This document shows, in pieces, positions 1 to 13,710 of a stretch of 64,000 nucleotides of DNA. Numbering within the stretch: the first letter of the stretch is position 1; each line of letters opens with the position of its first letter. A model generated the notes under the pieces. That model ran no database searches, was not told where the DNA came from, and worked only from the letters and a program-made list of their open reading frames with translations. The position numbers and the translations under genes are program-made. This stretch comes from Ahaetulla prasina (Eukaryota > Chordata > Lepidosauria > Squamata > Colubridae), in the NCBI RefSeq assembly GCF_028640845.1, contig NC_080540.1:134134420-134198419 (forward strand), read 5' to 3'.

Positions 1-3000
1 TCACTGCAAGACAAATAGTCCAAAACAGAATTGTCAAACCTGGAATATGAACTTTTCAGTTCTCCTAATTAGACATCTGAAACTTCAGACTGATCTGTTA
101 TTGCTTATGTTCATCTTCTGCTCCGTCAAATAAAATCTCTGCCAGTCTTCAGAACTAGAGAGAGGAAACCTAGAGCAGAAGTCGAACTGCCTGGCTTCAA
201 GTTTGAAACTGCTTTTGCTCTAAGCAGAGTATAACTTGGGTTGGGGACAGGTTGAGTTGACATTCATAGCTTCAAAACTGCCTGTCAAAGTCATGATTTG
301 GTGATTAAAAACTACATTCAATCCTGTGGCTCCTTTCAGCAAGCAATTCTTTCCCACAAGTGCCATCATTTTGGAGCTCATGGCATTCCATCAGTGTATC
401 AGTTCCATATACTGGTAGGAGTCACACACTAAAATATGGTTTAAAAAGCACAGTGGCTGGATTTATCCAGCATGCAAAATCAAACAATACATTGTATTTT
501 AGCACAATATAAATATATCTGCAGGATACTTTCAACCAGCTTTAGCACTGAACATAAAAAGATACTTAACACTCATTGTTGGCTAGCAATTACTCAGTTT
601 GTTTTGCTTTACATTTTTATATGCTTGCTTTTAAAACTTTATACTATCGTACAATCACTGCTCTCTCTATAAATATATTTAGTTGGGGGTGGGGGAATGA
701 AAGAACATTTGTTTTAATTAAAAACACAAGTGTCTAAGCCAGGGTCACTGCTACTCCAAACATTAATGTCTAAAATTAAATCTGCCCCTTATACATTTTG
801 AGTTTCTCTTTCAGCTCTTGCATATATGTGGGGTAGGTAAATTCATTAGGGCTAGTAGCAGTAGAAATGCAACAGCTGGAGTGACTTGGTTTGGCAGCTG
901 TTCTTGCCACCTGTCCATATTTGGTGGCCAAAAAGGGTGCTACAGATTAACCCCTTTATTTCATGAACATTTTCATATTTCAGTAAATATACCATATGAA
1001 TATATTATTATGGAGGAGACTTTAATGAGACGTTAGACCTAAAAAATTCAACCCTTCAGCAATCGAAATTACAATTCAAGATCTATGTGGAGGAGTTAAA
1101 TTTGATTATTTTTTTACATATTGCTATGTCTCAGATAAAAGAGATCTACTTTTTATTCAGAAAACTATTTTAGATTCAATCTCCTCAATCAATAGATTAA
1201 ACTTTGTAGGGGTATTTATTTCAAACACTTACAATAGCCACACATCTTTTAACCAACTCTGGGTGACTCATAATACAATAGTTTAAATTAAATTAAGTTC
1301 AACTAACAGTATAGTAAACCATCTGGATCTTTCTTTATTCAATGAAGAGACATTACAATACTTCAAATAAAATGCAGATTCAGCTCATTCCTTGTTTTTT
1401 TTGAATAAGAAGCATATATTTGTAATAGCATTTTTACATGTATATCACATAAGAAAAAAAAATGAGACCACTATGAAAAATATATTAAAAACCCTCTGGC
1501 TCTAGATGCCTAGAGCTCCTGCCAATAATTTAAACAGAAAAATGCAGCAAATCCACATGCAGGAAACTCAGTTCGTCAAGAGATGTCTTTGAGGTATTAT
1601 TTGGCTCAAATCTCAAGACAACTCATGAAAAACTGAGTTTAAATATTCATATCAAATGTCTCAGGGAAATGATGAAAGATCTAGTTAGATCTAGTACCCA
1701 TGTGGAAGGCCGAAACAAAGATGGCAAGACGCAATAAATGTGGACATGAAAAATGCCCACGTGGACACAGATGCTGTGCTTGATCATGTAAGATCATGCA
1801 AGCCTGTTGACCCAAAAGGATTTGCAGGAAAAATATGATGATGATGATGATGATGATAATGAATCTTAAATTATGTCTTACTCAATAAAATATTTCAGAC
1901 TTATCAGACTATTTATATATAAAGTGCTTTGAATTAATGCTTCATTTAAATATGTTTCTATATAGTGTGCTGTAAGTTATATTTGGGGGAAATTATCACA
2001 TATACCAACTCAACTCAAATTTATAAATGAATCCCTTGGTATAAACTATGGATGGTTACAATTAAATATGGCTATACAAATATGTTTCTTTTTGTTTGTT
2101 TCTTATAACTTTGTATATTTTTATTTTTCATTATTTTATTCAACTAGTAAAAAGCAAAAAACAAACTTTCTTTCAAAATACTCCCAACTAAGTTTAGATA
2201 ACACTACAGATTGTAGTTTAAATGAATAAACTGAGAGTAAATTGTGATTGTCATTTATGATTAAGGTGCTCTCCTTAAGCACAATTTCTTGGTCAGATTT
2301 AATATATACTCTAGGTTCTCTTCAGATCATATAAATCCAGATGTCATTCTAGGCTTAGCCTCTTCGTGGTACATGGATTTACAATTTTGATGCATTGTGT
2401 GAATGAAGTATGAGTGGCCCATATTTTCTAATTATTGCAACAGTCTATAAACTTATTGACAATGTATAATTCCTTTCTTCTTACAAGCTTACACTGTTGC
2501 TTACTTGTGTAGATAACACTCATACAGACTACACAGATAACAAAATAACTACATAAAATGTAACTAGAGCAAATTCCTTTCTAGCAACTGTTAGGTTTTA
2601 ATAGATTTCTGGATGTGTTTGTCTAACCCTGAACAAATTCACAAGTATTAAACCTTTAAAAAGATTAGAACCCCATGCTAAAAGTTCTTTATGTCAACAT
2701 CCAGCTTGAGTTTAACCCATTCGTAGTCAACATCTCCCCCCTTTAATGACAAGTTTTTACTCATATATGTTTTTACTCATAATGACAAATATTTACTCAT
2801 ATATGTGTTTATATGCTATATAATCTTTTTGTATGATACCTACATTTATTGTTGTGACAAAATAAATAAATAAAAGTTGAAAGGAAGAGGCAAGTAGCTG
2901 CCCATCTTTCACTCTTTATGTTTCTCTTCCCTACTGAAAAGGAGTTCCATCTCTTGAGCTTAATTTCATTCTTGTAAAATGAAAACAAATTTCTAGTGAT

Positions 3001-5200
3001 ATGAGAAAGATTACCTAATTAGTTACAGATTCTCTCTTTTAAAAGTACTTTTTCTGGTTTTTTTTAATTTCCTGCTTAAGTATTGTTTTATTTCTTTTAA
3101 TGTTGAATGGCTTTTCTCTACTTTCTGTCATACACCCTTGAATTTAGGTTTGCTCACAGTGCAAACAATTGGTTTTAGCTGCAGTTTTCAAATAGCTACA
3201 GTTCTCAATGAACTGCCACTTTATATAGCAGCCATGGGCTATAATAAAAATAAAAACAGTAAGGAGTGAACATAGCAGCAGTACAATCTGCCCATTTCTA
3301 ATCACAAACTAAAAAATGGGATGGGGGGAGCCATTTGGTTGTTTAATCATTCTTCTGTCTGGAAACCATGGAAAAAAGGTGTTGCCTTTATCCAAAATTT
3401 TGAGATCGAATATCAGCCATCCAGGATCTTGGTTATGATAAGGCTCCAGATCCACAAATTGCTCCCTTTCAGGGAATGGGTCCCATTAAATCCAAGGTTA
3501 CAAACATCTGAGCACTAGTGTCACAGCTGAAAAGTCACATTTCCTGCCACAACGTCAATAAACCACTGAAAGCAGATCAGACTTGGTTGCCAAAGTCGAA
3601 ATGTATAATAATGATAAGTCTGATTTGCTGCTCTTCCCTTTTAGCCTCATGTTCCATATAGCAAACCTAACAACAAACAATATTTCTTTTATACTCTGTC
3701 AAATGGTATTACTACCAAGGCATTGGCGGGTTGCAGGGCACTGATTATTTCAGAAAGGCATGAATAAAAAGCACTAAACTTTCCTGCAAAAACAGGTGGA
3801 CAAAGCTTTGAAAAGGAAAGGACTATCCTGAGCCAGAATCCCTAAATTTCAATGAGAAATTTCCTTGGTGCTGTTGCTTTGAAAGTCCTCATCTCATTCC
3901 ACCATGGTGGTTTTCTGTATGAAAGATGGAAAAAGGGCAGCTACTTGGAATAGGACGGGGTTTCTCATGATTTTTGAATGCCTAATCACTAAATCATACT
4001 CACAAACTAATGACACGTATCATAGGATATATGCATCAAAAGTAACTCATCTTCCACTATGACAGCCTCCTAGTTTTGGTATGACACTATAGCAACAACA
4101 ACCCCTATCCCCCCACCCCCACCCCGCAATTCCTGATAACCGATCTTTGTGCTTGAAAGGTCTGAAACTTGGAAAGTTTTTTCTCTTTCTCTTTACCTTC
4201 CTTTGCTAAACTAAAACAAGAAATAAGATTTAAGTAAACCAAAAAGCTACACATTTTACAGTAGCCTAATACATTAACTTGCTTGCATCTTTTCCAAATC
4301 TATCTTAGGAGAACTAAGCAGAACTTACATAGTAGTTCAGGCACTGTAAATTACATTGGCAGTTTTATTCTCAATCCTTTTAAAATAATTTCTACTACAG
4401 AATTCTTTTTTGTTGCACATTAGATCACTTTATTTAAGCGTCCCATGACAAGATTTTTTTTTCTTGATCACTGCTAGCTGCAGACCCATTAATATGTGTG
4501 AAATTTAGAAGTTTTGCTCTAATATGTATGATTTGAAAAGTCCTCACACTGAACTGTATTTGCCATTTTAAAACCTATTCACCCATTTTAATGTACCATC
4601 AAAGCAATCTAGACATATTTATATGCAATCAAATATGTAAGAACATACATTCTTACATGTTTAATTGCCTATAAACATGTCCATTTAAAGATTTATAATA
4701 TATATGGAAATAAATGCAAGCCAGTCCCTACAACAATGGCAAAATTTCAAATGTTTCATTTTCATACTAGTTATAAAACCAAAAATAAAAACCAAAAATC
4801 ATTCTTTGTTCCATGTGTATCATCTTGTTCTCAAGACAACTACAGCTAAATCAGGATTATTTGGAAGTTATTCTGGCTCACATTTCGAATGTTGTCATCA
4901 GTGAGAGAAGCTGCCTCTTCTCCTTACTGAAACTGAAAAAGCTTCATGGATAAATCAAACCCCACCCCTACTAGGACCCTCTATCTGTTTCACCTTTAAG
5001 TCCAGAGGAAACCGGTATTAATGGCTAAGGGTTACTGTAAAAGACCTCCTTAGAAAACTAGATAAAACAGTGATATTCTCAGGCATGGAAAATAAATTCA
5101 GTGTTCTGAATTGGGTCAGGACAGCCCCAGATGACTCTAGACCCAACATTAACTTTTGAGATTATCTGGAATGCTGTAGATCTTGCAGAGTAAAGGAGTA
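1..5200. other. AT-rich intergenic DNA left of LRRC45, no gene seen
   Basis: No exon with a recognisable protein or clean splice pair was found on either strand. In human the next gene after LRRC45 on this side is RAC3 (recalled synteny), but no Rho-GTPase motif or CAAX-type tail was seen here. The stretch holds a short (GAT)n run near 1838-1858, a LINE-like 3' tail at 2812-2876 and otherwise unclassified AT-rich sequence. Part of 4.4-5.6 kb may be LRRC45 3' UTR: a minus-strand AATAAA lies at 4434-4429, and none was seen closer to the stop codon. Confidence 0.5.
2812..2876 (+). repeat. 3' tail of an L3/CR1-type LINE
   Basis: The phrase 'ctttttgtatgat', then 'ttgtgacaaaataaataaat', matches in reverse complement the tail of the long L3/CR1 LINE at 51545-52425. 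It ends in (AATA)n. Sequence to the left is too decayed to call. Confidence 0.5.
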
Positions 5201-5655
5201 TAGGAAAAAGCTCCATGATTTGGCTGACTTAACTGTTCTTTTTACTGTTTGTTGATTGATACATTTAAAAGAGTCGGTTACATCAAAGCCTTAGTTTTTC
5301 CAAGAACAATCCTATCACTGAAGCGACGTGCATTTTGGATCTAAATTCGAGGCCAAAAATCAGTGAGGGAGAACTTGTGTAGACATACGTTGTCTGTGGG
5401 CTACAAACGGGAATAGATGGCTTTATCTTGAAGACTATTCTTGCTGCTGCGGTTGAACAAGATTTTGGCACAGAAATTAAGATGGTTTCTAAAGCAGGCA
5501 CAAGTCCTTCAGTGACGTTTCACACTTAGTTCCAGGTAACTGGCCATGCAGATTCTTTGGTCTTCAAGAAATATAAGAAAGCCTGGCCTGGCCACCATGA
5601 TCCTCCTATGATTCCTTTCCTTGAAGACGGGACTTATGAACTGCAGAACTCAATT

Positions 5656-5852
5656 TCATTTCTTGGGGCCGAGAGAGCCAAATGGGGAACCTTGCACATA
5701 GGTCAGGATGGCATTTTGAAGGAAACTGGCCCGCTGAGCTTCTTCTTCCCTTATCCTGGAGATTTCTGCTTCCCGAACCCGTAATTTCTCAAGCAGGCTG
5801 GAGATTTCACCCTCTTTGTCCAATAGTGCCTCCCGGTGGTTACTGGACAACA
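5656..5852 (-). CDS. LRRC45: LRRC45 coding exon 17 and stop
   Basis: Residues 607-671, from [20 protein letters not shown] through [19 protein letters not shown] to LGPKK, then TGA at 5658-5656. Acceptor tcttttcctag. The intron before it is 2.3 kb and holds the Tigger-like and small hAT elements described below. Confidence 0.95.
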
Positions 5853-8800
5853 CTAGGAAAAGAAAGAAAAATGAAACCTGAATGCATTTAGCCTTTTCTG
5901 ACTCAGGGTAATGAAATCCTTTAAAGCAGAATATATTTTACATGGCCTCAAAAGAACTACACGATGTTACATAATTTCTTAGATGATTGAAACATAGAGA
6001 TGATGTCATTGTCTACATTTAGAATGAAAGAGGAATCGAACCGGGATACATTAACTGTGGCCAATTTCTTCCTAAGATACCATTAGCTTGGCAGCAGAAA
6101 AGACTTTCAACATTATTGAGTAGTGTTGGGATTCAAGGTTTAGTGACTGTGGTTCAGCAGCAACAGTGGGTGCTATCTTTAGCGTCAAGGTGGTCTGGAC
6201 ACGTGGCTATAAAGGCCACAGCCCAGTCAGTCCTTGCTTAGTTGCCTATGGTCTGACCACCATGCCACTGAATATGGCAGCGTTGCTGGCAAAATGTCAG
6301 GAAATCTGTTGTTTAGACCACGGCCCCTGAATCCTGGAGTTGCCCAGCAGATACCAGCTGTGAAAGCCTACACCAGTACATTATCAATTAATTCCACAGT
6401 AAGAAATAAAACGGGAAACCGTCTCCAGCCAAAGAATTGAACTGGCTTTCGGCAAGGAAAGAAGATGGGATGCTACAGGCAAGGAGATGGAAAAAGTGAG
6501 GCAGACGTATCTGTGGACCAGACAAGCCAATAAGCCCCCATGACTTTTACCTAGAATTGCAGACTTAATCATGTATGACAAGTGAAGATGGCCTGTAGGA
6601 ATTACAATGGTTGGCCACAGTCAGCCGGATGTTTTGACTGAGTATGGCATTTTTGTTCACCTATCAAATCCTTCCCAAGGATCTGGGATAGGCAGATACT
6701 GTTTAATAATATTAATGGTATCGTCACAGGATGAAAGCTGTTTCAAGTAGAGCTGCCAATTGCAAGTGACTGATGGTGATTTTGTCAATGCCCATGGTGT
6801 TCAAGTGGTGCTCTAGATGTTTTGGGATTGCACCCAAGGGACCCCTTTTACCCTTTTTCTTTTATCATAGCCACTCTGTTTGCATGTTTTTGTATATTGT
6901 TATTTTCTCTTTCTTTCTCTTTTGATTGTTTCTCTTTCCAGGAATTCAATGTCCATGATCTGGACATTTTGTCTTTCTTATCAACAATTGTTAAGTCTGG
7001 GGTGTTGTGTGGCATATGCTTATTACTACTTATTATTACTGAGGTGCTCTCTCTGAGCTTGGTTGTTTTCTTGCAAATATTTCATTACCCAAACTAACTA
7101 ACAGCAGTGATCATTGTTACCACATTCAGCTTTCTTCCTCTAGTCAGATTGGGATGATAAATGGGGAAATGGAAGTCTCACCCTGCCTTTAGGGAAATAA
7201 GTCGTTTCGGTACTCCCTACTCAAAAGGAAAATCAAGAGATATAGGAATGTCAAAAGTACAGGTAGTCCTCAACTTACGTCCACAATTAAGTCTAAAATT
7301 TATGTTGTTAAGTGAGAAATTCGTTAAGTGAGTTTGCTCCATTTTACGACTTTTCTTGCCACATTTATTAAGCGAGTCACTGCAAGTCTTAAATTAGTAA
7401 CTCGGTTGTTCAGTTAATTGACTTTGCTTGCGAGAAGGTTGCAGAAGGGAACCACATGACCACCGCAACTGTCATAAGTGTGAGTCAGCTGTCAAGCATC
7501 CAAATGTAAATGGGGATGCGGCAATGATTGTAAGTATGAAAAATGGTCATAAGTCACTTTTTTCAGTGCTATTGTAACTTTGAAAAGTCACTAAATGAAC
7601 TATTGTAAGTCGAGGACTACCTGTATATTAACAAGCTGACAGAAATGCCAGAAACAGACATGGTGGCAGTGAGAAATAGATGGAACCTCCCACTGGAGAA
7701 AAAGTCTGAGGTAGCCCACGTTGCTGAGAAAACCAAAAGTCCCACCATCTGCCTCCTGTGTCTCTGCTCTCCCCTATGTTAGCTCCAGATCTGGGGCCTC
7801 AGTTATGCTTCAGTTAGGTAAGGTATTGATTAAGGGTCAGCGGTAAAATGCACTTACTTAGAATGCACTACTGGTTCGGGAATGTGAGCGCACGCCTCAT
7901 CTGCGTGTGTGCAGAGCCTTCTGCGCATGCACAGAGGGGCAAAAACAGGACGTAATGTGCCCTGGCAGGTGGGCAGAGCCTCCCACTGCTGGCACTACAT
8001 GTTCACGCATGTCGGATAGAACCGGTTGAATTTCACCACTGTTATGGGTGCCATATTACAGCACATCATACAAATTGCTGCAGGTACTTTGGTGGAAGAA
8101 AAGGGGCTTTTCTAGTTACCTTTCAGCTGGCGCTCAAGAGCCGCAATCTTCCCTCGCAGCCCTTCTTGTGCTGTTCTCTCAGCCTCCAGATGACCAATCT
8201 GCTCCTGCAGCTCCACACGCACTTTATTGACCTCGGAAACTTTCTCTTGTTCCTTACTGCCCAGCTCCTGCCATCCATAGCACACATGGGGGGGGGAGGG
8301 CAAAGTAATCAGCGGCTTGTGTTTCAAATGTTGGTGCTACAGACAAAGTCAGCTTAGTGGCCACATGGAGCACACCTTCACCATCGGCCCAACAAACCCT
8401 GTATTTGTCCCTGTGTCTCACGCTCCCTTTACCACTTTTGGGATACGTATGTTCCCAGATAAAATTGAGTGTGAAGGGAGGCTGTCTAACCTGGTAGAGC
8501 ACCAAAGCAGTTTTGGGTAAGTTGTGAAAAACAAGAGGAGGTCCAGATCTTGCTTGTTACTTGGATGGGATATTGTCAGGAAATCCTTAATTTGCAGAGT
8601 AGACTAGGAATACCATTCCCCACCCCTCAGTTGAGAAGGCAGCAATGGGAAGCCACTCTTCACCATTGCCAAGAAAACTGTGTGGATGGGTCAAGCCCAG
8701 GGGTGTAATGCTCCCAGTTCGGACCGGATCGCCTGATCCGGTAGCGATGGTGGCAGGTGGTTCCGAGAACCGGTAGCAAAAATCCCTGCCCACCCCACAT

Positions 8801-11800
8801 GCTCAGCTGAGCTGCATGATCATCAGAGGCTTTTTTTTACTTTTAAAAGCATTTTTTCTTCGGCCAAAAAAAATGCTTTTAAAAGAAAAAAAAAAGCCTC
8901 TGATGATCGCGCAGCTCAACTGGGATCGTCAGAGGCTTTTAAAAGCATTTTTTCTACAAACTCTTCGGCCAAAGAGGTTGTAGAAAAAATGCTTTTAAAA
9001 GCCTCTGACAATTCCAGGTGAGTTGCTTGATCATCAGAGGGTTTTTTCTTTTTTTTTTAAAGCATTTTTTGCCTTTAAAAGAAAAAGCCTCTGATGATCA
9101 CGCGCTCAGCTGGGATCATCAGAGATTTTGTTTTACTTTTAAAAGCATTTTTCTACAAACTCTTCGCCAAAGAGGTTGTAGAAAAATGCTTTTAAAGAAA
9201 AAGCCTCTGATGAGTTGCCTGATCATCAGAGGCTTTTCTTTTCTTTTAAAAGCATTTTTTTTGCCTTTAAAAGAAAAAAAAGCCTCTGACGATCAGGCAA
9301 CTCAGCTGGGATCGTCAGGGGAGCCTTTTAAAAGCATTTTTTTACAACCTCTTCAGCTGAAGAGGTTGTAAAAAAAATGCTTTTTTAAAAAAAAAAAAGT
9401 TGGCCATGCCCACTCAGTCACATTACCCCCCCACCCCGCACCAAGCCCACAGAACTACCACAGAACTGGTAGTAACAAATTTTACATTTCACCACTGGTC
9501 AAGCCCCCCAGCAAGAGTCAAGCTCAATTTAAGGGAATCCTTTAATTTTTATGATGACATGTTGAAACTGCTAGAGATATTACGAGTATTTGAGTATGAA
9601 ACAGGAAAGGTGATCTTCTTTAAGGTTTTGCCAAGAGGAAGAGCAACTGCACCCACCACCAGCCAGCATTATCACTTTGGATCTGAATACCAGAACATTA
9701 CGAGAAATTCTTAGCTCAGATACGGTGCTTCTAGGAACAGCATAAAGCCCACACTTGTTAGGGGGTCATATATTATGCTAAAATGGATTTGTTTCCACTC
9801 TGGTTTGTGCCATTGATCACAACTGATTGACTTCACAGTATCCTAAAGTCATAAACCATCATTTACAACCTGCCACACCAGGTATTACACAAGAGAACTT
9901 TCCTGGAGGCAGAAGAAACTACGCAAATTATGAACTTTGTTAATCAGACAATTTACTTGCTCCATATGTTTTATAACAGTCTACCATCCCTTGCTTAGCA
10001 GTGTAGAATCCATAAACTAGGAGCATCTGAACTCTGACTTTTTTTTTAAAAAAAACATCCCCTGTGTCTATTCAGAAGACCCTGCGGATAGTCCTTGAAT
10101 TACAACCATAATGGAGTCTGCCCATTATGGTCATAACTCATGACGGTCGTAACATGGGTTGGATACCCATGCAATCTTTTTTTGCAGCAGCTGTCAAGCG
10201 AATCACTGCAGTCTTTAAATAAACAAATCATTTGCTATGGGAGCAGTTTTGCCAAAAAACTGGAAGAAATCCCTAGTTTTTGGCAAAACGATCATACAAC
10301 GGTCACATAACTGCGGGATGCTACAAACAGCTGTAAATGCAGCCTGGTTGCCACGTGGGGCCAAAGAGCAATCAGCTGACTGTGCCGGGGGGGACGGGAC
10401 GGAGGGAGAGACTCGGTCATTGGAACTTTGAACCTGGGTTTTAAGTACTTCTCTCAAGAAGAGAAACAACCTGGAACTAGGAAGAAATTTCCCCACAGTG
10501 AGAACAATTAATTAGCAGAACAACTTGCCTCCAGAAGTTGTGAATGCTCCAACACTGGATGTTTTTAAGAAGAGATTGGACAACCATTTGTCTGATGTGG
10601 TGTACGGTTTCCTGCCTAAGGGGGTCCGACTAAAAGACCTCTAAGGTCCCTTCCAACTCTGTTGTTCTATATTTTATACCCTCCAGGTAAGTCAGTTGGA
10701 AGTTTAAACAATGGCCTAGGTCCGTGATGGCGAACCTATGGCACATGTGCCAGAGGTGACATGCAAAGCCCTCTCTGTGGGCACACGCACCATTGCCAGC
10801 TGCTCTTTGAAGACCAGCTGGCCGGTATGCATGCACATGCCAGATCCCAGAAGAGAGCAGCTGGCCGGCACGCATGTGCACGATGGAACCCGGAGGAGCA
10901 GTTAGCTGCAACGCGTATGCACACCGGCCAGCTGCTCTCTTCTGGATTCTGGCGCTCCGGCTTTTCAGCACTCGGTGCTGAAAAGGTTAACCATCACTAG
11001 CCTAGGTGACCAGTCATCAAGGACTACCTGTACTCCCAGGTATGTACCCAAGGAACTGGAGCCTACAGTTGAATGCTGGTATCAGGTTTCTTCCCGTGGG
11101 ACATTTTCAACTCCCTCACCTGCTGAAGGTCTTCCAGTCGCCTCTTGAGTCCTTCCACCTGCAGACTCAACTGGCCCTCCTTAGCGTGTGCTTCTGCCAC
11201 TGCCTGCTTCTGCTGCAGGCAGTGATTCTGAGCCTCATCACGAGACTGCATCATCAGCCTCAGCTTCTTCTCCATCTGCTCCAGGCGCTGTTGCTATTAA
11301 TTGCCAAAAAGAGAGAGAGAGAGAAAGCAATCATCTTTTTTCAATCTATTACTGATCTGTGAGAATTGGACACATATTATTAAGATTTTATTTTATTTCC
11401 ATTATAAGTTTTAATCTGTTAACTGTTTGCCTGTTTTTTAAAAAAAGCCTTCAAAACATCTTAAGCAAACCAAAAGACCCAGCAACCCCAGTAGAAAAAA
11501 CAGGAATCGTCTACAACAAGGGCCGGTTTAGCTCACGCTGGTAAAAGCCTGTTATTAAGAACACAGTAGCCTGCAATTACTGCAGGTTCGAGCCCGGCCC
11601 AAGGTTGACTCAGCCTTCCATCCTTTATAAGGTAGGTAAAATGAGGACCCAGATTGTTGGGGGGGCAATAAGTTGACTTTGTAAAAAAATATACAAAATA
11701 GAATGAGACTATTGCCTTATACACTGTAAGCCGCCCTGAGTCTTAAAAAGCCTTCAAAACATCTTAAGCAAACCAAAAGACCCAGCAACCCCAGTAGAAA

Positions 11801-13663
11801 AAACAGGAATCGTCTACAACATACAATATTATAAGAACTGTAACCACCACTATGTAGGACAAACAGGCAGAAGATTAGCAGAACGCATCCATGAACACCA
11901 ACTGGCAGCCAGAAAACAAGTTGAAAATTCTTTAATTTCACAACATATAGACAGATTTAACCATAGTTTCAATTGGGAAGATGTGACGATCCTAGACCAG
12001 GCCAAGTCCAAAAATGCCAGAGAATTTCTAGAAGCCTGGCACTCTGATAAATCAGCCATCAATAGACACATAGACATTAACAATATCTATAGACTATGGA
12101 AAAGAGATAATCAACCAGCCCAAAAGAGAAAAGGACTCCGGCATCTCTCTCCACCAGTATTCAGCATAGATTAACTCCACGGTTAACTTCAGACCAACAA
12201 CCAAGTAAACATTACTCCAATCAAAAAACTGACAAAGAGCCATGTAAACAGCCCAGCCTAAGAATCTCTATGACCGCCCCACCCACACAGACAGACAAGC
12301 CACCAGAATATAAATTGACAGCAAATAGCCCTCTTTACTAGCACTGATGATGTTACCTAGTTAGGATAATGAAAGGTCTGCAAGAAAACAAGCAAGCTTA
12401 GGGAGCACCAAGGAGCCCTAAAAAAAACCAAAAAACCCCAAGCCTCTTTGAATTAGAAAGTGTCATCAACCACCCCTCAACTTGGGTACCTCCAGTTACA
12501 CTGAGATGTAATCAAAATTCCCAGATTGGTCTAGACCAGTTTTTCTCAACCTTGGCAACTTTTAGATCAATGGAGTTCAACTGGGAAATGCTTGGCTGGG
12601 GAATTCTGGGAATTCAAGTCTACATATTATAAAGGTGCTAAGGTTGAAAACCACTGAGGATATAAGAAAAGAACGGGTGCTTCCCTTTTAAGATGTTCCT
12701 TGCCACCTGCAGCTTTTATAAGGAAAAGTTAAAACATAGTTCATTCTCTTCATTCTATTTTACCTAATAATAACCCTGATGTGATATCGAATAAGCAGAG
12801 TCACCAGTTTTGGGTCAAGGAAGAGCAACTATTTTGATGAACTGGAAAATGTAATGTTAAATTCTCCCCAAATGGACATTCATCCAATGTTCTAACTGTA
12901 GAACATCCCAGCATGCCAGTTGTAAGAAAATACCAGTCTCAGCTGGTCCTGCATCTCCATCTCTACTTTGTTTCTGATGTATTCCTGGCATGCATAGGGA
13001 ATTACAATGTCTGATGGGAAACAGATTATAGGCTACCTAACAGATAAAACAGCAATGTAGCAATGTTGCTTTTGAGCTGTCCTGTCAACCTTACCTCTTC
13101 CAACCTGATTTGGTTTTTGGCTCTGATGACTTCTTCCTCAATTTTGCCTCGTTCAATGAAGGCAGCAGCTTTCACTTGGCTCAGTTCCTAGGGACAAGGC
13201 AGAAGAACAATGCACTGCAATTTCTGATCATAAAAGCAAATCAAGAAACTTGCAGTGGTCTGAATCTGGACATATTCCTAGAGAAGATCCAACAAAACTT
13301 GTCTATGGTTTTCAGGGAAAAAAATCAACAATACTGGGAAGCCCTTCCACTCACCTCCTCGAGTCCAATGCGGATGGCCTCCAGCCTTTGGATGCGCTCC
13401 TGTAGAGCATGTTCACTTGTCTCCATATGCTGAGTTATCTGTCCCACCTGCATGTCAAACACCATTGTTCAGAGGATCTTTAGCAGCACATAAATACAAC
13501 TGATTGACACCAGCCTTTCTCTTCGGTAAATGGGAGACACATGAAGAATATTGGGACAAACATAATTCTTTATTCCAAGAAAGCTTGGGACATGTTTTCC
13601 AACTCCTTAGCAAAAAAATCCAAACATAAAACTGTAACATGAACCCATAGAATGGGACATCTA

Positions 13664-13710
<47 letters not shown>

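Noticed and set aside
9018..9371. 117-codon frame in the palindromic array
   Set aside because: Lys/Phe-rich translation of inverted repeat blocks; it contains the same peptide twice because the DNA repeats.
10630..11000. 113- and 79-codon frames on both strands
   Set aside because: They lie within a GC-rich hAT MITE with a perfect 8-bp duplication.
11519..11600. tRNA gene
   Set aside because: The tRNA-like head continues into a SINE body and tail shared with other copies.
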